Shown here piece by piece: positions 43,228 to 51,211 of a stretch of 64,000 nt of DNA. The DNA comes from Varunaivibrio sulfuroxidans (GTDB taxonomy: Bacteria; Pseudomonadota; Alphaproteobacteria; Rhodospirillales; Magnetovibrionaceae), in assembly GCF_029318635.1 (NCBI RefSeq), contig NZ_CP119676.1:1008614-1072613 (forward strand), given 5' to 3'. Within the stretch, counting starts at the first letter, position 1. Each line of letters starts with the position of its first letter. The translations under genes were made by a program, and so were the position numbers. The notes beneath the pieces are model-generated. The model was not told where the DNA came from and searched no databases. It worked only from the letters and a program-made list of their open reading frames with translations.

Positions 43228-43745
43228 GACGCACGGTCCTGCCTACTGCGCTTAAGCCCGAGATGATCGAGAATAAAATCGGCGACGGCGCTAAAATCAT
43301 TAAGGTCGAGAACCGGCACCGGGGCGTTCGGCAACGCTTCGTCACTGGCCACGGCGACGATGGCCGCGTCGTCAAGGCACTGCAGCGGATTGTCGATCGC
43401 TCGGCGGTGGATCTCCAACTTCGGATATTTGTGCTTTTTGAACCCTTCGACCAGGACCAAATCAACCGGCGTCATCTTCGTTAACAGAGTGTCCATGTCC
43501 GGCTCGGCGCTTCCCTTTAGTTCATGAAGCACCGCCCAGCGCCGCGATGAGGTCAGCAGCACTTCCTCGGCTCCGGCACGGCGATGCTCAAACGAATCCT
43601 TGCCCGGCTGATCGAGATCGAAATCGTGGTGGGTATGCTTCATCGTCGAAACGCGATAACCGCGAGCGATCACTTCGTCCAGAAGCTTAATCATCAACGT
43701 CGTCTTGCCGGTGCCGCTGCGCCCGACCAAACCAAACACTTTCAT
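43224..43745 (-). CDS. mobB: Molybdopterin-guanine dinucleotide biosynthesis protein B
   Basis: This 173-residue P-loop GTPase has a Walker A GRSGTGKTT and the conserved MKHTHHDFDLDQPGKDSFEHRRAGA and LVLVEGFKKHKYPKLEIHR. MobB assists MobA in forming the guanine dinucleotide form of the cofactor. It overlaps moeA and pgsA by 4 bases each, linking pgsA to the molybdopterin operon. Confidence 0.96.
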   Translation of the reverse strand: MKVFGLVGRSGTGKTTLMIKLLDEVIARGYRVSTMKHTHHDFDLDQPGKDSFEHRRAGAEEVLLTSSRRWAVLHELKGSAEPDMDTLLTKMTPVDLVLVEGFKKHKYPKLEIHRRAIDNPLQCLDDAAIVAVASDEALPNAPVPVLDLNDFSAVADFILDHLGLKRSRQDRAS

Positions 43746-44350
43746 AAGTCGGATTTCTCCTCTTTCTTAACATTCCCCGCCGCGCCGTCCTTGTCCGACA
43801 TGTGGCGCAGCCCGGCGCGCAGATAGTCATAGCCCGTCATCAAGGTGATCACGGCGGCGATCCAAAGCCCGACCTCTCCGACCCGAGTGGTCGATAGGGG
43901 GCCGAAAGCGGGCCCCTCGCCGGCCACGATCAAAAAGCCCAGAGCCAGCATCTGGATTGTCGTTTTCCATTTCGCCAGCAGGCTGACCGGCAGACCCACC
44001 TGCGCCTCGGCCAAAAATTCGCGCAACCCCGACACCAAAATCTCGCGGCATAAAATAATCGCGGCGGGCAGCACCGTCACCCCCTTAATGGTGCCGATGC
44101 CGATCGCCGCCAACAGCACCGCGGCGACCAGCAGCTTATCGGCGATGGGATCGAGAAAGCGCCCGAAGGCCGACTGCTGGCACCACACCCGGGCGAGATA
44201 GCCGTCGAAAAAATCGGTGATGCAGGCATAAGTGTACGCACCGAGCCCCAACCAGGCTCCCCAAGGGCCGCCCAGCAACATAAAGCCAACGACGAATGGG
44301 ATCGCCAAAAGGCGGGTAAGCGTGAGGATATTGGGTAAATTGAAAGGCAT
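43742..44350 (-). CDS. pgsA: CDP-diacylglycerol-glycerol-3-phosphate 3-phosphatidyltransferase
   Basis: This 202-residue inner-membrane enzyme makes phosphatidylglycerol phosphate. The CDP-alcohol phosphotransferase motif DFFDGYLARVWCQQSAFGRF continues with LDPIADK and contains all expected Asp, Gly and Arg residues. The start MPFNLPNILTLTRL is the family N-terminus. The long frame upstream is rejected. It follows uvrC by 105 bases, the usual alphaproteobacterial order. Confidence 0.95.
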   Translation of the reverse strand: MPFNLPNILTLTRLLAIPFVVGFMLLGGPWGAWLGLGAYTYACITDFFDGYLARVWCQQSAFGRFLDPIADKLLVAAVLLAAIGIGTIKGVTVLPAAIILCREILVSGLREFLAEAQVGLPVSLLAKWKTTIQMLALGFLIVAGEGPAFGPLSTTRVGEVGLWIAAVITLMTGYDYLRAGLRHMSDKDGAAGNVKKEEKSDL

Positions 44351-44455
44351 GAGGAAAATCGGCTTTATAAAAAAGGTTCTCGTCCGAAGATGCGCCGTGC
44401 GCCACAAACCGTCCGAAGCGCCGACGCGGCACAACGGGCGCGACAGTGTAGCGGG

Positions 44456-46399
44456 CTATCCGCCTCGATGGAACCAATCATAAATGCGATCGGCGATCGC
44501 CGTGCTGATTCCTTCGACCTGAGCCAAATCCTCGCGCCCGGCGTCGGCGACCGCCTTCGCCGCACCGAAATGGTGAAGCAGCGCCTTTTTGCGTTTGGCG
44601 CCGATTCCCGGCACGTCGTCGAGAACCGATCGCCCCATGGTTTTCCCCCGTTTGGCGCGATGGACGCCAATGGCGAAACGGTGCGCCTCGTCACGCAAGC
44701 GCTGCAAAAAATAAAGCACCGGATCGCGCGGGGGCAAGGAAAAGGGCGCCTTGCCGATCATGAAGATGCGTTCGCGTCCGGCGTTGCGATCCGGCCCCTT
44801 GGCGATCCCGACGATCGCGACATCGCCGATCCCCAGATCTTCGAGAACGGCGCGCGCGACGCTCAATTGTCCCGCGCCGCCATCGATCAACACGAGATCC
44901 GGCCATTCCCCTCGGCTGCGCGCGGGGTCTTCCTTCCGCGCCCGGACAAAACGCCGCGTCAAGACTTCACGCATCATCGCATAATCGTCCCCCGGGACAA
45001 TCTTGTCGTCGCGGATGGTAAATTTTCGATAAGCCTTTTTGAGAAACCCCTCGGGCCCGGCGACGATCATTCCACCCACCGCCTGACGTCCGGCGCTGTG
45101 CGAATTATCATAGACCTCGATTCGCTCGGGGATGCTGTCGAGGGCGAACACCCGACGCACCCCCTCCAGCAGTTTTTTTTGCGCCGCGCTTTCGCCGACG
45201 CGCCGGGCCAACGCCTCGCGGGCGTTGTTCAGGGCGTGCCCTACCAAACGCAAACGATCGCCGCGCCGGGGGCAAATCAGGCGTATCTTACGTCCAGCCT
45301 TGACCGACAAGGCGTCGGCCATCACCCCCTGCGACGGCAAAACACAATTGAGCAGCACCAACGGCGGCGGCGGGCGGTCGTCGTAGAACTGGCCGATGAA
45401 GGCCTCCAGGACGACGGGCGGCGGATCGTCCGCGGCTTGGGTAGGGTAATATGGTCGATTGCCAAAATTGCGCCCACCGCGAAAAAAGAACACTTGGATG
45501 CAATTCAGACCGTCGCTTTGGTGCACGGCGATGACGTCGGCGTCGGTCAAGGTTCCGGGATTGATGTCCTGGCGCGCCTGAATGCGGGTCAATGCCTGAA
45601 GCCGATCGCGATATTGCGCCGCCCTTTCGAACGCCAAAGCATCGCTTTCCGCCTGCATGCGTCGCGCCAGATGACGCTGAATATCCTGGCTCCGCCCTCT
45701 CAAGAAGCTGCGCGCCTGTTCGACCAGTTCGCCGTACGCAGACGCGGCGATCTTATCGACACACGGCGCCGAGCAGCGTTTAATTTGATACAAAAGGCAC
45801 GGTCGGGTGCGCGCCGAAAACACGCTATCGGTGCAGGTACGCAACAAGAAGGCGCGTTGCAGGACCTCTAGCGTTTCATTGACCGCCCGGACATCGGCGA
45901 AAGGGCCGAAATATTCCCCTTTCGTCGCATGCGCCCCACGGTGTTTCAGCACGCGAGGAAACGGATGATCGGCGCCAACTAAAATCTCGGGAAACGACTT
46001 GTCGTCACGCAATAAAATATTGTAGCGCGGTTTTAGCCTTTTAATCAGGTTGGCTTCAAGCAGCAGGGCTTCGGCTTCGGTTTCGGTGGTGACGAACTCC
46101 ATCGCCTCCGTCTCGTGAACCATGCGCAATATCCGCATCGGCTGACGGTGCGCTTTGGTGTAGTTCGCCACGCGTTTTTTTAGATTTTTCGCCTTTCCCA
46201 CATACAGCAAGCGCCCGCCCGCGCCGATCATGCGATAGACTCCCGGGCGGTTTTCCAGTGTTTGCAGATAACCCTCGATCACCGCGGCGCCCCCTTCAGC
46301 CGGGCGCGCCGGGGGTGGCGAACAGCCCTTATCTTTCGGCTCCTCCGCCACCGCCGCGGAAAACGTGTCGTCGATGTCTTTTTGCTTCTTTTCGTTCAC
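44456..46399 (-). CDS. uvrC: Excinuclease ABC subunit C
   Basis: This 647-residue nuclease makes both incisions in nucleotide excision repair. It has the GIY-YIG domain (PGVYRMIGAGGRLLYVGKAKN), a cysteine cluster (RPCLLYQIKRCSAPC), a UVR segment, the RNase H-like C-terminal nuclease (EVYDNSHSAGRQAVGGM, DLVLIDGGAGQL) and a helix-hairpin-helix end (DDVPGIGAKRKKALLHHF). The start is GTG after GAAGGGGG. An antisense frame of 493 codons across it is a shadow. Confidence 0.97.
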   Translation of the reverse strand: MNEKKQKDIDDTFSAAVAEEPKDKGCSPPPARPAEGGAAVIEGYLQTLENRPGVYRMIGAGGRLLYVGKAKNLKKRVANYTKAHRQPMRILRMVHETEAMEFVTTETEAEALLLEANLIKRLKPRYNILLRDDKSFPEILVGADHPFPRVLKHRGAHATKGEYFGPFADVRAVNETLEVLQRAFLLRTCTDSVFSARTRPCLLYQIKRCSAPCVDKIAASAYGELVEQARSFLRGRSQDIQRHLARRMQAESDALAFERAAQYRDRLQALTRIQARQDINPGTLTDADVIAVHQSDGLNCIQVFFFRGGRNFGNRPYYPTQAADDPPPVVLEAFIGQFYDDRPPPPLVLLNCVLPSQGVMADALSVKAGRKIRLICPRRGDRLRLVGHALNNAREALARRVGESAAQKKLLEGVRRVFALDSIPERIEVYDNSHSAGRQAVGGMIVAGPEGFLKKAYRKFTIRDDKIVPGDDYAMMREVLTRRFVRARKEDPARSRGEWPDLVLIDGGAGQLSVARAVLEDLGIGDVAIVGIAKGPDRNAGRERIFMIGKAPFSLPPRDPVLYFLQRLRDEAHRFAIGVHRAKRGKTMGRSVLDDVPGIGAKRKKALLHHFGAAKAVADAGREDLAQVEGISTAIADRIYDWFHRGG

Positions 46400-46762
46400 C
46401 GGTTACCCCCTTCGGGTAGGCCTGCATACCGCCGGGACAGACCTCATCTCACGTGTCGGGCCACGTGTCGGGAAACAATCCACCGAAACTGTGGATAACA
46501 TTGTAGATAATACTCGAACGCAACGCCGGACCCTATGAAGGCTTGGGCTTTCAGGTCTTTGCCTAAAAAATAAGCATTTTATTAATGCCTTGATATAAAA
46601 CAAAAAAACATTAATTTCAGATGCAACCTTTTAGTCACGATTCTGTGAACACCCCCCTTGACACAAATTTGAAATCTTGCCTGTCCTGTGCACAACTTGC
46701 GGCGCAAACAAGGCAAACTCCGCGATTGCAAGGGGTTGCGGCATCTCTTACATGGGATGCGT
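46400..46762. other. AT-rich intergenic region upstream of uvrC
   Basis: This 363-base region contains A/T runs (46560-46620), a direct repeat of CACGTGTCGGG at 46451 and 46464, and the presumed leftward uvrC promoter, for which I have no clear choice. No coding frame with a ribosome binding site or RNA gene was seen. Confidence 0.4.
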
Positions 46763-47182
46763 TCATATTTCCGGGTTAAATCGCTCGATCTCGACGCCGA
46801 CGCTGGCGGCGTCCGCGAAGACATCCAATTTTTCCACCCGCACCCGCGCCGATCGCACCCGCTGATAGGAAAGGCACAGATCCGTGATTTGCGCGCACAA
46901 GGTTTCCACCAAATTGATATGACCTTGAGCGACCAAGGCGCGCACCGCGTTGCTCAGGTCCTCGTAGCACAGCACATTGGCGAGATCGTCGTTCAACGGC
47001 GCGTCGCCCTCAAGAACCGCCAAATCCAAATTTATGCGTACCCGTTGCGTCCGCGTCCGCTCGTGATCGTACACGCCGATCAAGGCATCGAGAACGAGGT
47101 CGCGCACGAAAACATGCCGAACGCCGGCACGGGCGTCGGCGATTTTAGCCGGAGCAATCAATCTCACCGATGGCGCGGTCAT
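46763..47182 (-). CDS. folB: Dihydroneopterin aldolase
   Basis: This 139-residue tunnelling-fold enzyme cleaves dihydroneopterin to 6-hydroxymethyl-dihydropterin in folate synthesis. It has VRDLVLDALIGVYDHERTRTQRV, the YEDLSNAVRALV helix and VETLCAQITDLCL with the conserved glutamate. The start at MTAPSVRLIAPAKI is chosen because the longer frame overlaps the SDR gene and has no site. It is co-oriented with, and 38 bases after, a pteridine-reductase-like SDR. Confidence 0.9.
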   Translation of the reverse strand: MTAPSVRLIAPAKIADARAGVRHVFVRDLVLDALIGVYDHERTRTQRVRINLDLAVLEGDAPLNDDLANVLCYEDLSNAVRALVAQGHINLVETLCAQITDLCLSYQRVRSARVRVEKLDVFADAASVGVEIERFNPEI

Positions 47183-47220
47183 AGTCTTCTCCTCATCGCA
47201 GGCACGTGCGGGCATGTCCG

Positions 47221-47994
47221 TCATTCTTGTGGAAGAACCGTATTCGAAGCGGCCCCCCAAGCCAGATGCTGGCCGGCGTCCAAGGCGATCATCTGGCCCG
47301 TCATGGATGGCGCGCCAACGATAAAACGCACGGCGTCACAAATTTCTTCGGGATCGACGGCCCGGCCCAGCGGAGTTTCGGCGCACTGGCGGGCGAAGTC
47401 CTCCTCGGATTGGCGGGCATTGCGCAAAACCGGCCCCGGCCCGATGGCGTTGACCCGCACCTTCGGCGCCAACGCCAGCGCCAAGGTTTGCGTCAGGGTC
47501 CACAACCCCGCCTTACTCAAAGTATAGGTGGTGAAGAACGGCGTCAGAGACCACACACGCTGATCGACAATATTGATGACGTTGGCGGGAATCCGTTCGG
47601 GGACTTGGCGGGCGAATTCCTGAGTCAAAACAAAGGGCGCGCGCAGGTTGACCTCCATATGCAGGTCCCAACCGTCCCGATCGGCGCTATCCCAGCTATC
47701 GAATTCGAACGCCGACGCGCAGTTGACCAGCAAAGACAACGGGCCGATCGCGCGCGCGATCGCGGGGATCAAGGCCGTGACGTCTTTTTCGACGGCGAGA
47801 TCGGCCTTAAACGCACCCGCGCGCCCGCCTTGCGCCTCGATGGTTTCAACCAGGGCCCGGGCGGCGTCCTCGGACGTCCCATAGTGCACGGCGAGCGTCC
47901 AGCCCCGCGCGGCGAGATCGAGGGCGATCGCCCGACCGATACGATGGGCGGCGCCGGTCACCAATGCAGTGCGATAGGCCGGATTTTGCGTCAT
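47221..47994 (-). CDS. Short-chain dehydrogenase, pteridine-reductase/FolM-like
   Basis: This 257-residue SDR has the N-terminal TGAAHRIGRAIA, in which an arginine replaces the usual glycine-rich GxG, as in pteridine reductase PTR1 and FolM. NCASAF, a catalytic YTLSK (Tyr and Lys) and a PGPVLR loop follow. Being next to folB, it probably reduces dihydropterins or dihydrofolate with NADPH. FolM serves as a second dihydrofolate reductase in some bacteria. The family call is secure; the substrate is inferred from context. Confidence 0.8.
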   Translation of the reverse strand: MTQNPAYRTALVTGAAHRIGRAIALDLAARGWTLAVHYGTSEDAARALVETIEAQGGRAGAFKADLAVEKDVTALIPAIARAIGPLSLLVNCASAFEFDSWDSADRDGWDLHMEVNLRAPFVLTQEFARQVPERIPANVINIVDQRVWSLTPFFTTYTLSKAGLWTLTQTLALALAPKVRVNAIGPGPVLRNARQSEEDFARQCAETPLGRAVDPEEICDAVRFIVGAPSMTGQMIALDAGQHLAWGAASNTVLPQE

Positions 47995-48003
47995 CTTTTT
48001 TCC

Positions 48004-48042
48004 ATTACCGATGTGTCGCCCTTCTATTACCGATGTGTCGCC
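48004..48042. repeat. Direct repeat of ATTACCGATGTGTCGCC
   Basis: Two perfect 17-base copies (48004-48020 and 48026-48042) lie in the short gap before the SDR gene. They may be operator sites for that leftward gene or a slippage product. No promoter was identified. Confidence 0.9.
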
Positions 48043-48127
48043 GTGAGATCATCATCTCGGCTCGCCGGACCTTACGTCCCCCGGCGGACGAGGCCATGGC
48101 GGACAATGCGCCATCTCCACCGGGGTT

Positions 48128-49111
48128 TCAAGAGCCGGCGAACCACCCGGCGATCTTGTCCGCTCCAATGCCCTGGGCGAAAATGTAAAGCCCGTAGGCG
48201 AGAAGGAACAGAAGGCTGATTTTGCGTCCGATGGGACGGCCAAGCATCAGCATGTAGTAAATTGCAAAAGTCGCCGCCAGCATGACCCACAAATCGAAAT
48301 GCCGCATCTGTTCGGGCACGCCGAGAGGATGGGTAAGCGCCGATATTCCGCCGACCCCCAGCACGTTGAAGATATTCGAACCGATCACGGTGCCCAAGGC
48401 GACATCGCCATGGCCCCGCCGCGCCGCCACCAACGCCGTCGCCAGTTCCGGCAAGGAGGTCCCCAGCGCCACCAGCGTCAGGCCGATGACCGCCTCGGAA
48501 ACGCCCCAGGTGCGGGCAATATCGACGCCGCCATCGACAAGAAGCTTCGAGCCGAACACGACCCCGGACAAACCGACGACCATGAAGCCCCATGCCGCCC
48601 AAATGTTGACATCGACGTCGCGATATTCCTCGGCCTCGCGAACATGAAGATGGGCCGCCGCGCTACGCCCTTTCTTCTCGCGCTGATAGGCGTTCCAAAG
48701 CGAGCCGATCAACACCGCCACCAAAATGCCGCCCGCCCCGCGCCCGATCGTGGCGCGCCAACTCAACCCGGCGAAAAAAAGCGTCGAGAGCAACATCACC
48801 GTGGCGTCCGCGCGCAGCGCCCTGGGATGGACGAGGATGGGCGCGACGATCCCGGTCGCTCCTAAAATCAGGAAAATGTTCGCAATATTGGAACCGACGA
48901 TGTTGCCCAAGGCGATGGCCCCAAACCCCGACAGCGCCGAGGTCACGCCGACCACCAATTCGGGCGCCGATGTCCCGAAAGCGATCACCGTCATGCCGAT
49001 CACCAGAGGAGAAATTCCCATGCGCGAGGCCACCGCCACCGTTCCGCGCAGCATGACCTCGGCGCCCCACAATAGACACACCAAACCGATGAACACCTCA
49101 AGATAGCTCAT
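48128..49111 (-). CDS. CaCA-family sodium/calcium exchanger (YrbG-like)
   Basis: This 327-residue inner-membrane antiporter has about ten helices in two inverted halves. Each half carries the ion-binding alpha repeat: GTSAPELVVGVTSALSG followed by GNIVGSN in the first, and GTSLPELATALVAARRG followed by GTVIGSN in the second. A cytoplasmic loop rich in charged residues lies between the halves. It likely exports calcium using sodium or protons. It starts 6 bases after rppH. Confidence 0.93.
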   Translation of the reverse strand: MSYLEVFIGLVCLLWGAEVMLRGTVAVASRMGISPLVIGMTVIAFGTSAPELVVGVTSALSGFGAIALGNIVGSNIANIFLILGATGIVAPILVHPRALRADATVMLLSTLFFAGLSWRATIGRGAGGILVAVLIGSLWNAYQREKKGRSAAAHLHVREAEEYRDVDVNIWAAWGFMVVGLSGVVFGSKLLVDGGVDIARTWGVSEAVIGLTLVALGTSLPELATALVAARRGHGDVALGTVIGSNIFNVLGVGGISALTHPLGVPEQMRHFDLWVMLAATFAIYYMLMLGRPIGRKISLLFLLAYGLYIFAQGIGADKIAGWFAGS

Positions 49112-49117
49112 CGTCGG

Positions 49118-49636
49118 TTACCCATTTTCAGAGCTGATATGACCGGGGATATGAGAAAACATGGTTACGATACGGGCGTAAAGCGTACGCTTGAAAGGGA
49201 CGATAAGGTCGGGAATCCTCGCAAACGAGGTCCATTGCCAGGCGTTGAATTCGGGATGATCGTCGGCGTCGAGAACGATATCCTCGGCACGCCCGGTAAA
49301 GCGCAGGGCGAACCATTTTTGTTTTTGACCCAAATAGCGCCCCTTCCAGAGCGTCTTGGAAAGCTCCGCGGGGATGTCGTAATACAGCCACTCGGCGCTT
49401 TCGGCGATGATTTCCGCCTTGTCGGTGCCGATTTCCTCTTTCAATTCGCGCATGACGGCATCCTTGGGAGCCTCGCCGCGATCCATTCCCCCTTGCGGCA
49501 TCTGCCAGGCCTCCGAGGGCGTGTCTATCCTCTTGGCGACAAAAACCTCGCCATAATCGTTAAAAAGGGCGGCCCCGACGCCGCTGCGATACAAGTCCGG
49601 ATCACGTTCGCTCGGTGTGCTTTTGTTGTTCATCAT
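49118..49636 (-). CDS. rppH: RNA pyrophosphohydrolase
   Basis: This 172-residue Nudix enzyme removes pyrophosphate from the 5' end of mRNA to start decay. The Nudix box GGMDRGEAPKDAVMREL followed by KEEIGT has every catalytic glutamate. YRSGVGAALFN at the N-terminus and the WQMPQGG segment are typical of RppH. Two adjacent ATG codons are possible starts. It follows the divergent polysaccharide deacetylase gene with a 3-base gap and is last but one in this leftward run. Confidence 0.96.
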   Translation of the reverse strand: MMNNKSTPSERDPDLYRSGVGAALFNDYGEVFVAKRIDTPSEAWQMPQGGMDRGEAPKDAVMRELKEEIGTDKAEIIAESAEWLYYDIPAELSKTLWKGRYLGQKQKWFALRFTGRAEDIVLDADDHPEFNAWQWTSFARIPDLIVPFKRTLYARIVTMFSHIPGHISSENG

Positions 49637-49639
49637 GCC

Positions 49640-51145
49640 CTACCGCAATAGCTGTTTATCCGCCAGGGCCGACACCGGCGCCAGCTCCAATTTCTTACTC
49701 TTTAGCGTCGTCGCCCAGGCGCTGATCTGGCCGAAGGTTACCGGATAGGCCTGCAACGTCGCCACGGCGACCATGCGCTTGTGCGCGACACCCTCCAGCG
49801 CCGTTAACTTAAGGGCGATCGCCACCGCCGAGGGGTCGTCGTCGAGCTTCATATCGACGACCGCCCAAGGCAACCCCATTTGGGCGGCGAGGGCCGGCCC
49901 GGCCGAGCCCGCACCGCCGCCATCCACATAAAGCAGGCCCCGGGATTTCAATTCCGCAAATATTGGTTTCAGGACATCTTCGTGGGCGGTAAATCTCGAC
50001 CCCATGGTTCCGACGACCCCGATATAGCCGCTGGCGCGACTTAGAACATAGTGCAGTTGTTTGATATTTTCCTTAGGGGAATTTTCCGTCAGCAACCCGT
50101 GCGGACCGGGATCCTCGACAGGAAACGCCTTGGATTCCATCGGCAGTTCGAGCAAGGTTTCATGCCCCGCCTCACGCGCTTTTTGCGTCCAATAATCAAG
50201 CCCCCGCCCGTAGATGGAAAACGCCAATGACACCTGTGGCGGCAAAATGCGGATCGCCGCTTCGGTCGCCGCCCGATCCAACCCCAGGCCGGTTACGATG
50301 AGGGCTATTTTTTCTCCCTGTTTGGCCTGATAAGGCCGGGCGTAAACCGCAAGCGACGTCCGCCCGTCGGGTCCGACAACGGGCAAAGCGCCGGCTTCGC
50401 CCTGCACCAAAAGAGCCGCGTCCGGAGCCGGCGACAATGCGGTCACAGGGCCGGCATACGAAGGAATGCCCCGATAAGAGGCCGCCGTCACGGGAGGGAC
50501 GATCATGCCTTTCCCCGGTCCTTGCGGAGAAATCGCCTGAAAGGGACTGTCCGCGCCGGGCGTGGATGTGGATGTGGATGTGGATGTGGATGTGGATGTG
50601 GACCCCGTCGAGGCGGGCGCGGGGACCTCCGGCGCCCCTTGCGGCGACGCTTCCAAAACCCGGGCTTTTTCTTCGGCCAAGGCCTGATCCAAATTGATCA
50701 CCACGCCTCGCCCGTCACGCCCGTTTTGCGGTCCCTCGGGCTGCGGCGTGGACGACGGGTAAAACCAAATCCCACCCCCAAGCAAAGCGAGAACAACCAC
50801 GCCCGCCGCCGCCAACGCCAAACGGCGCTTTGCGCCACCTCCGCCAAACCAGGCTTTCAGGCGCGCCAAATTTCCCGGTTCCGGCGTATCGTCGATATCT
50901 TCATCGAAAAAATCCGGAATGGCGTCATCCACCCGCCCCGCCCCGCGCGCCGAAGGGGGATCTTCCACCCCTTCCGCGTCGCCATCGGTCGCGCGACCCT
51001 TGGGCGCGTCGGTTCCGGCGCCCCCAGTTTCGGCCTCGGCGTCAATATCATCGCCATCGAAGACGTCGTCATCCTCTTCGGTCTTCTTTTTTTTCGATGA
51101 TCCGAACTTAAAGGGAAATTTCACCGCATTCCTCGCTTCGTCCAC
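49640..51145 (-). CDS. Divergent polysaccharide deacetylase family protein
   Basis: This 501-residue protein has an acidic cytoplasmic region (residues 1-105), one membrane helix (about 108-128), a variable linker with a Ser-Thr run encoded by GTGGAT repeats, and a periplasmic YibQ/DUF610-type deacetylase-like domain (about 255-501; IALIVTGLGLDRAATEAAI, ETLLELPMES, GVVGTMGSRFTA). The family is usually found next to ctpA and envC, as here, and is thought to act in cell-wall turnover. The metal triad of true deacetylases is degenerate. Confidence 0.85.
   Translation of the reverse strand: MDEARNAVKFPFKFGSSKKKKTEEDDDVFDGDDIDAEAETGGAGTDAPKGRATDGDAEGVEDPPSARGAGRVDDAIPDFFDEDIDDTPEPGNLARLKAWFGGGGAKRRLALAAAGVVVLALLGGGIWFYPSSTPQPEGPQNGRDGRGVVINLDQALAEEKARVLEASPQGAPEVPAPASTGSTSTSTSTSTSTSTPGADSPFQAISPQGPGKGMIVPPVTAASYRGIPSYAGPVTALSPAPDAALLVQGEAGALPVVGPDGRTSLAVYARPYQAKQGEKIALIVTGLGLDRAATEAAIRILPPQVSLAFSIYGRGLDYWTQKAREAGHETLLELPMESKAFPVEDPGPHGLLTENSPKENIKQLHYVLSRASGYIGVVGTMGSRFTAHEDVLKPIFAELKSRGLLYVDGGGAGSAGPALAAQMGLPWAVVDMKLDDDPSAVAIALKLTALEGVAHKRMVAVATLQAYPVTFGQISAWATTLKSKKLELAPVSALADKQLLR
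50562..50603. repeat. (GTGGAT)6-GTGGAC hexanucleotide repeat in coding sequence
   Basis: Six perfect GTGGAT units and one GTGGAC encode alternating Ser and Thr on the minus strand in the deacetylase linker. Slippage would change the linker length by two residues per unit without a frameshift. Confidence 0.95.
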
Positions 51146-51171
51146 CGCCGGCGTGGAGGCCTCGCGTCCAG

Positions 51172-51207
51172 CGACGGAACGACGCGACCAACCGCGTCGT
51201 TCCGTCG
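51172..51207. repeat. Perfect 15-bp inverted repeat between ctpA and the deacetylase gene
   Basis: CGACGGAACGACGCG (51172-51186) and CGCGTCGTTCCGTCG (51193-51207) can form a very stable hairpin with a 6-base loop, just after the ctpA stop codon. No U tract follows on the leftward transcript, so it is more likely to stabilise or partly attenuate the transcript than to act as a normal intrinsic terminator. Confidence 0.85.
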
Positions 51208-51211
51208 ATCT

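Noticed and set aside
44390-45871. Long rightward open frame of 493 codons opposite uvrC
   Set aside because: It is antisense to a clearly recognised uvrC, has no ribosome binding site and shows no recognisable domain; long antisense frames are common in GC-rich DNA.
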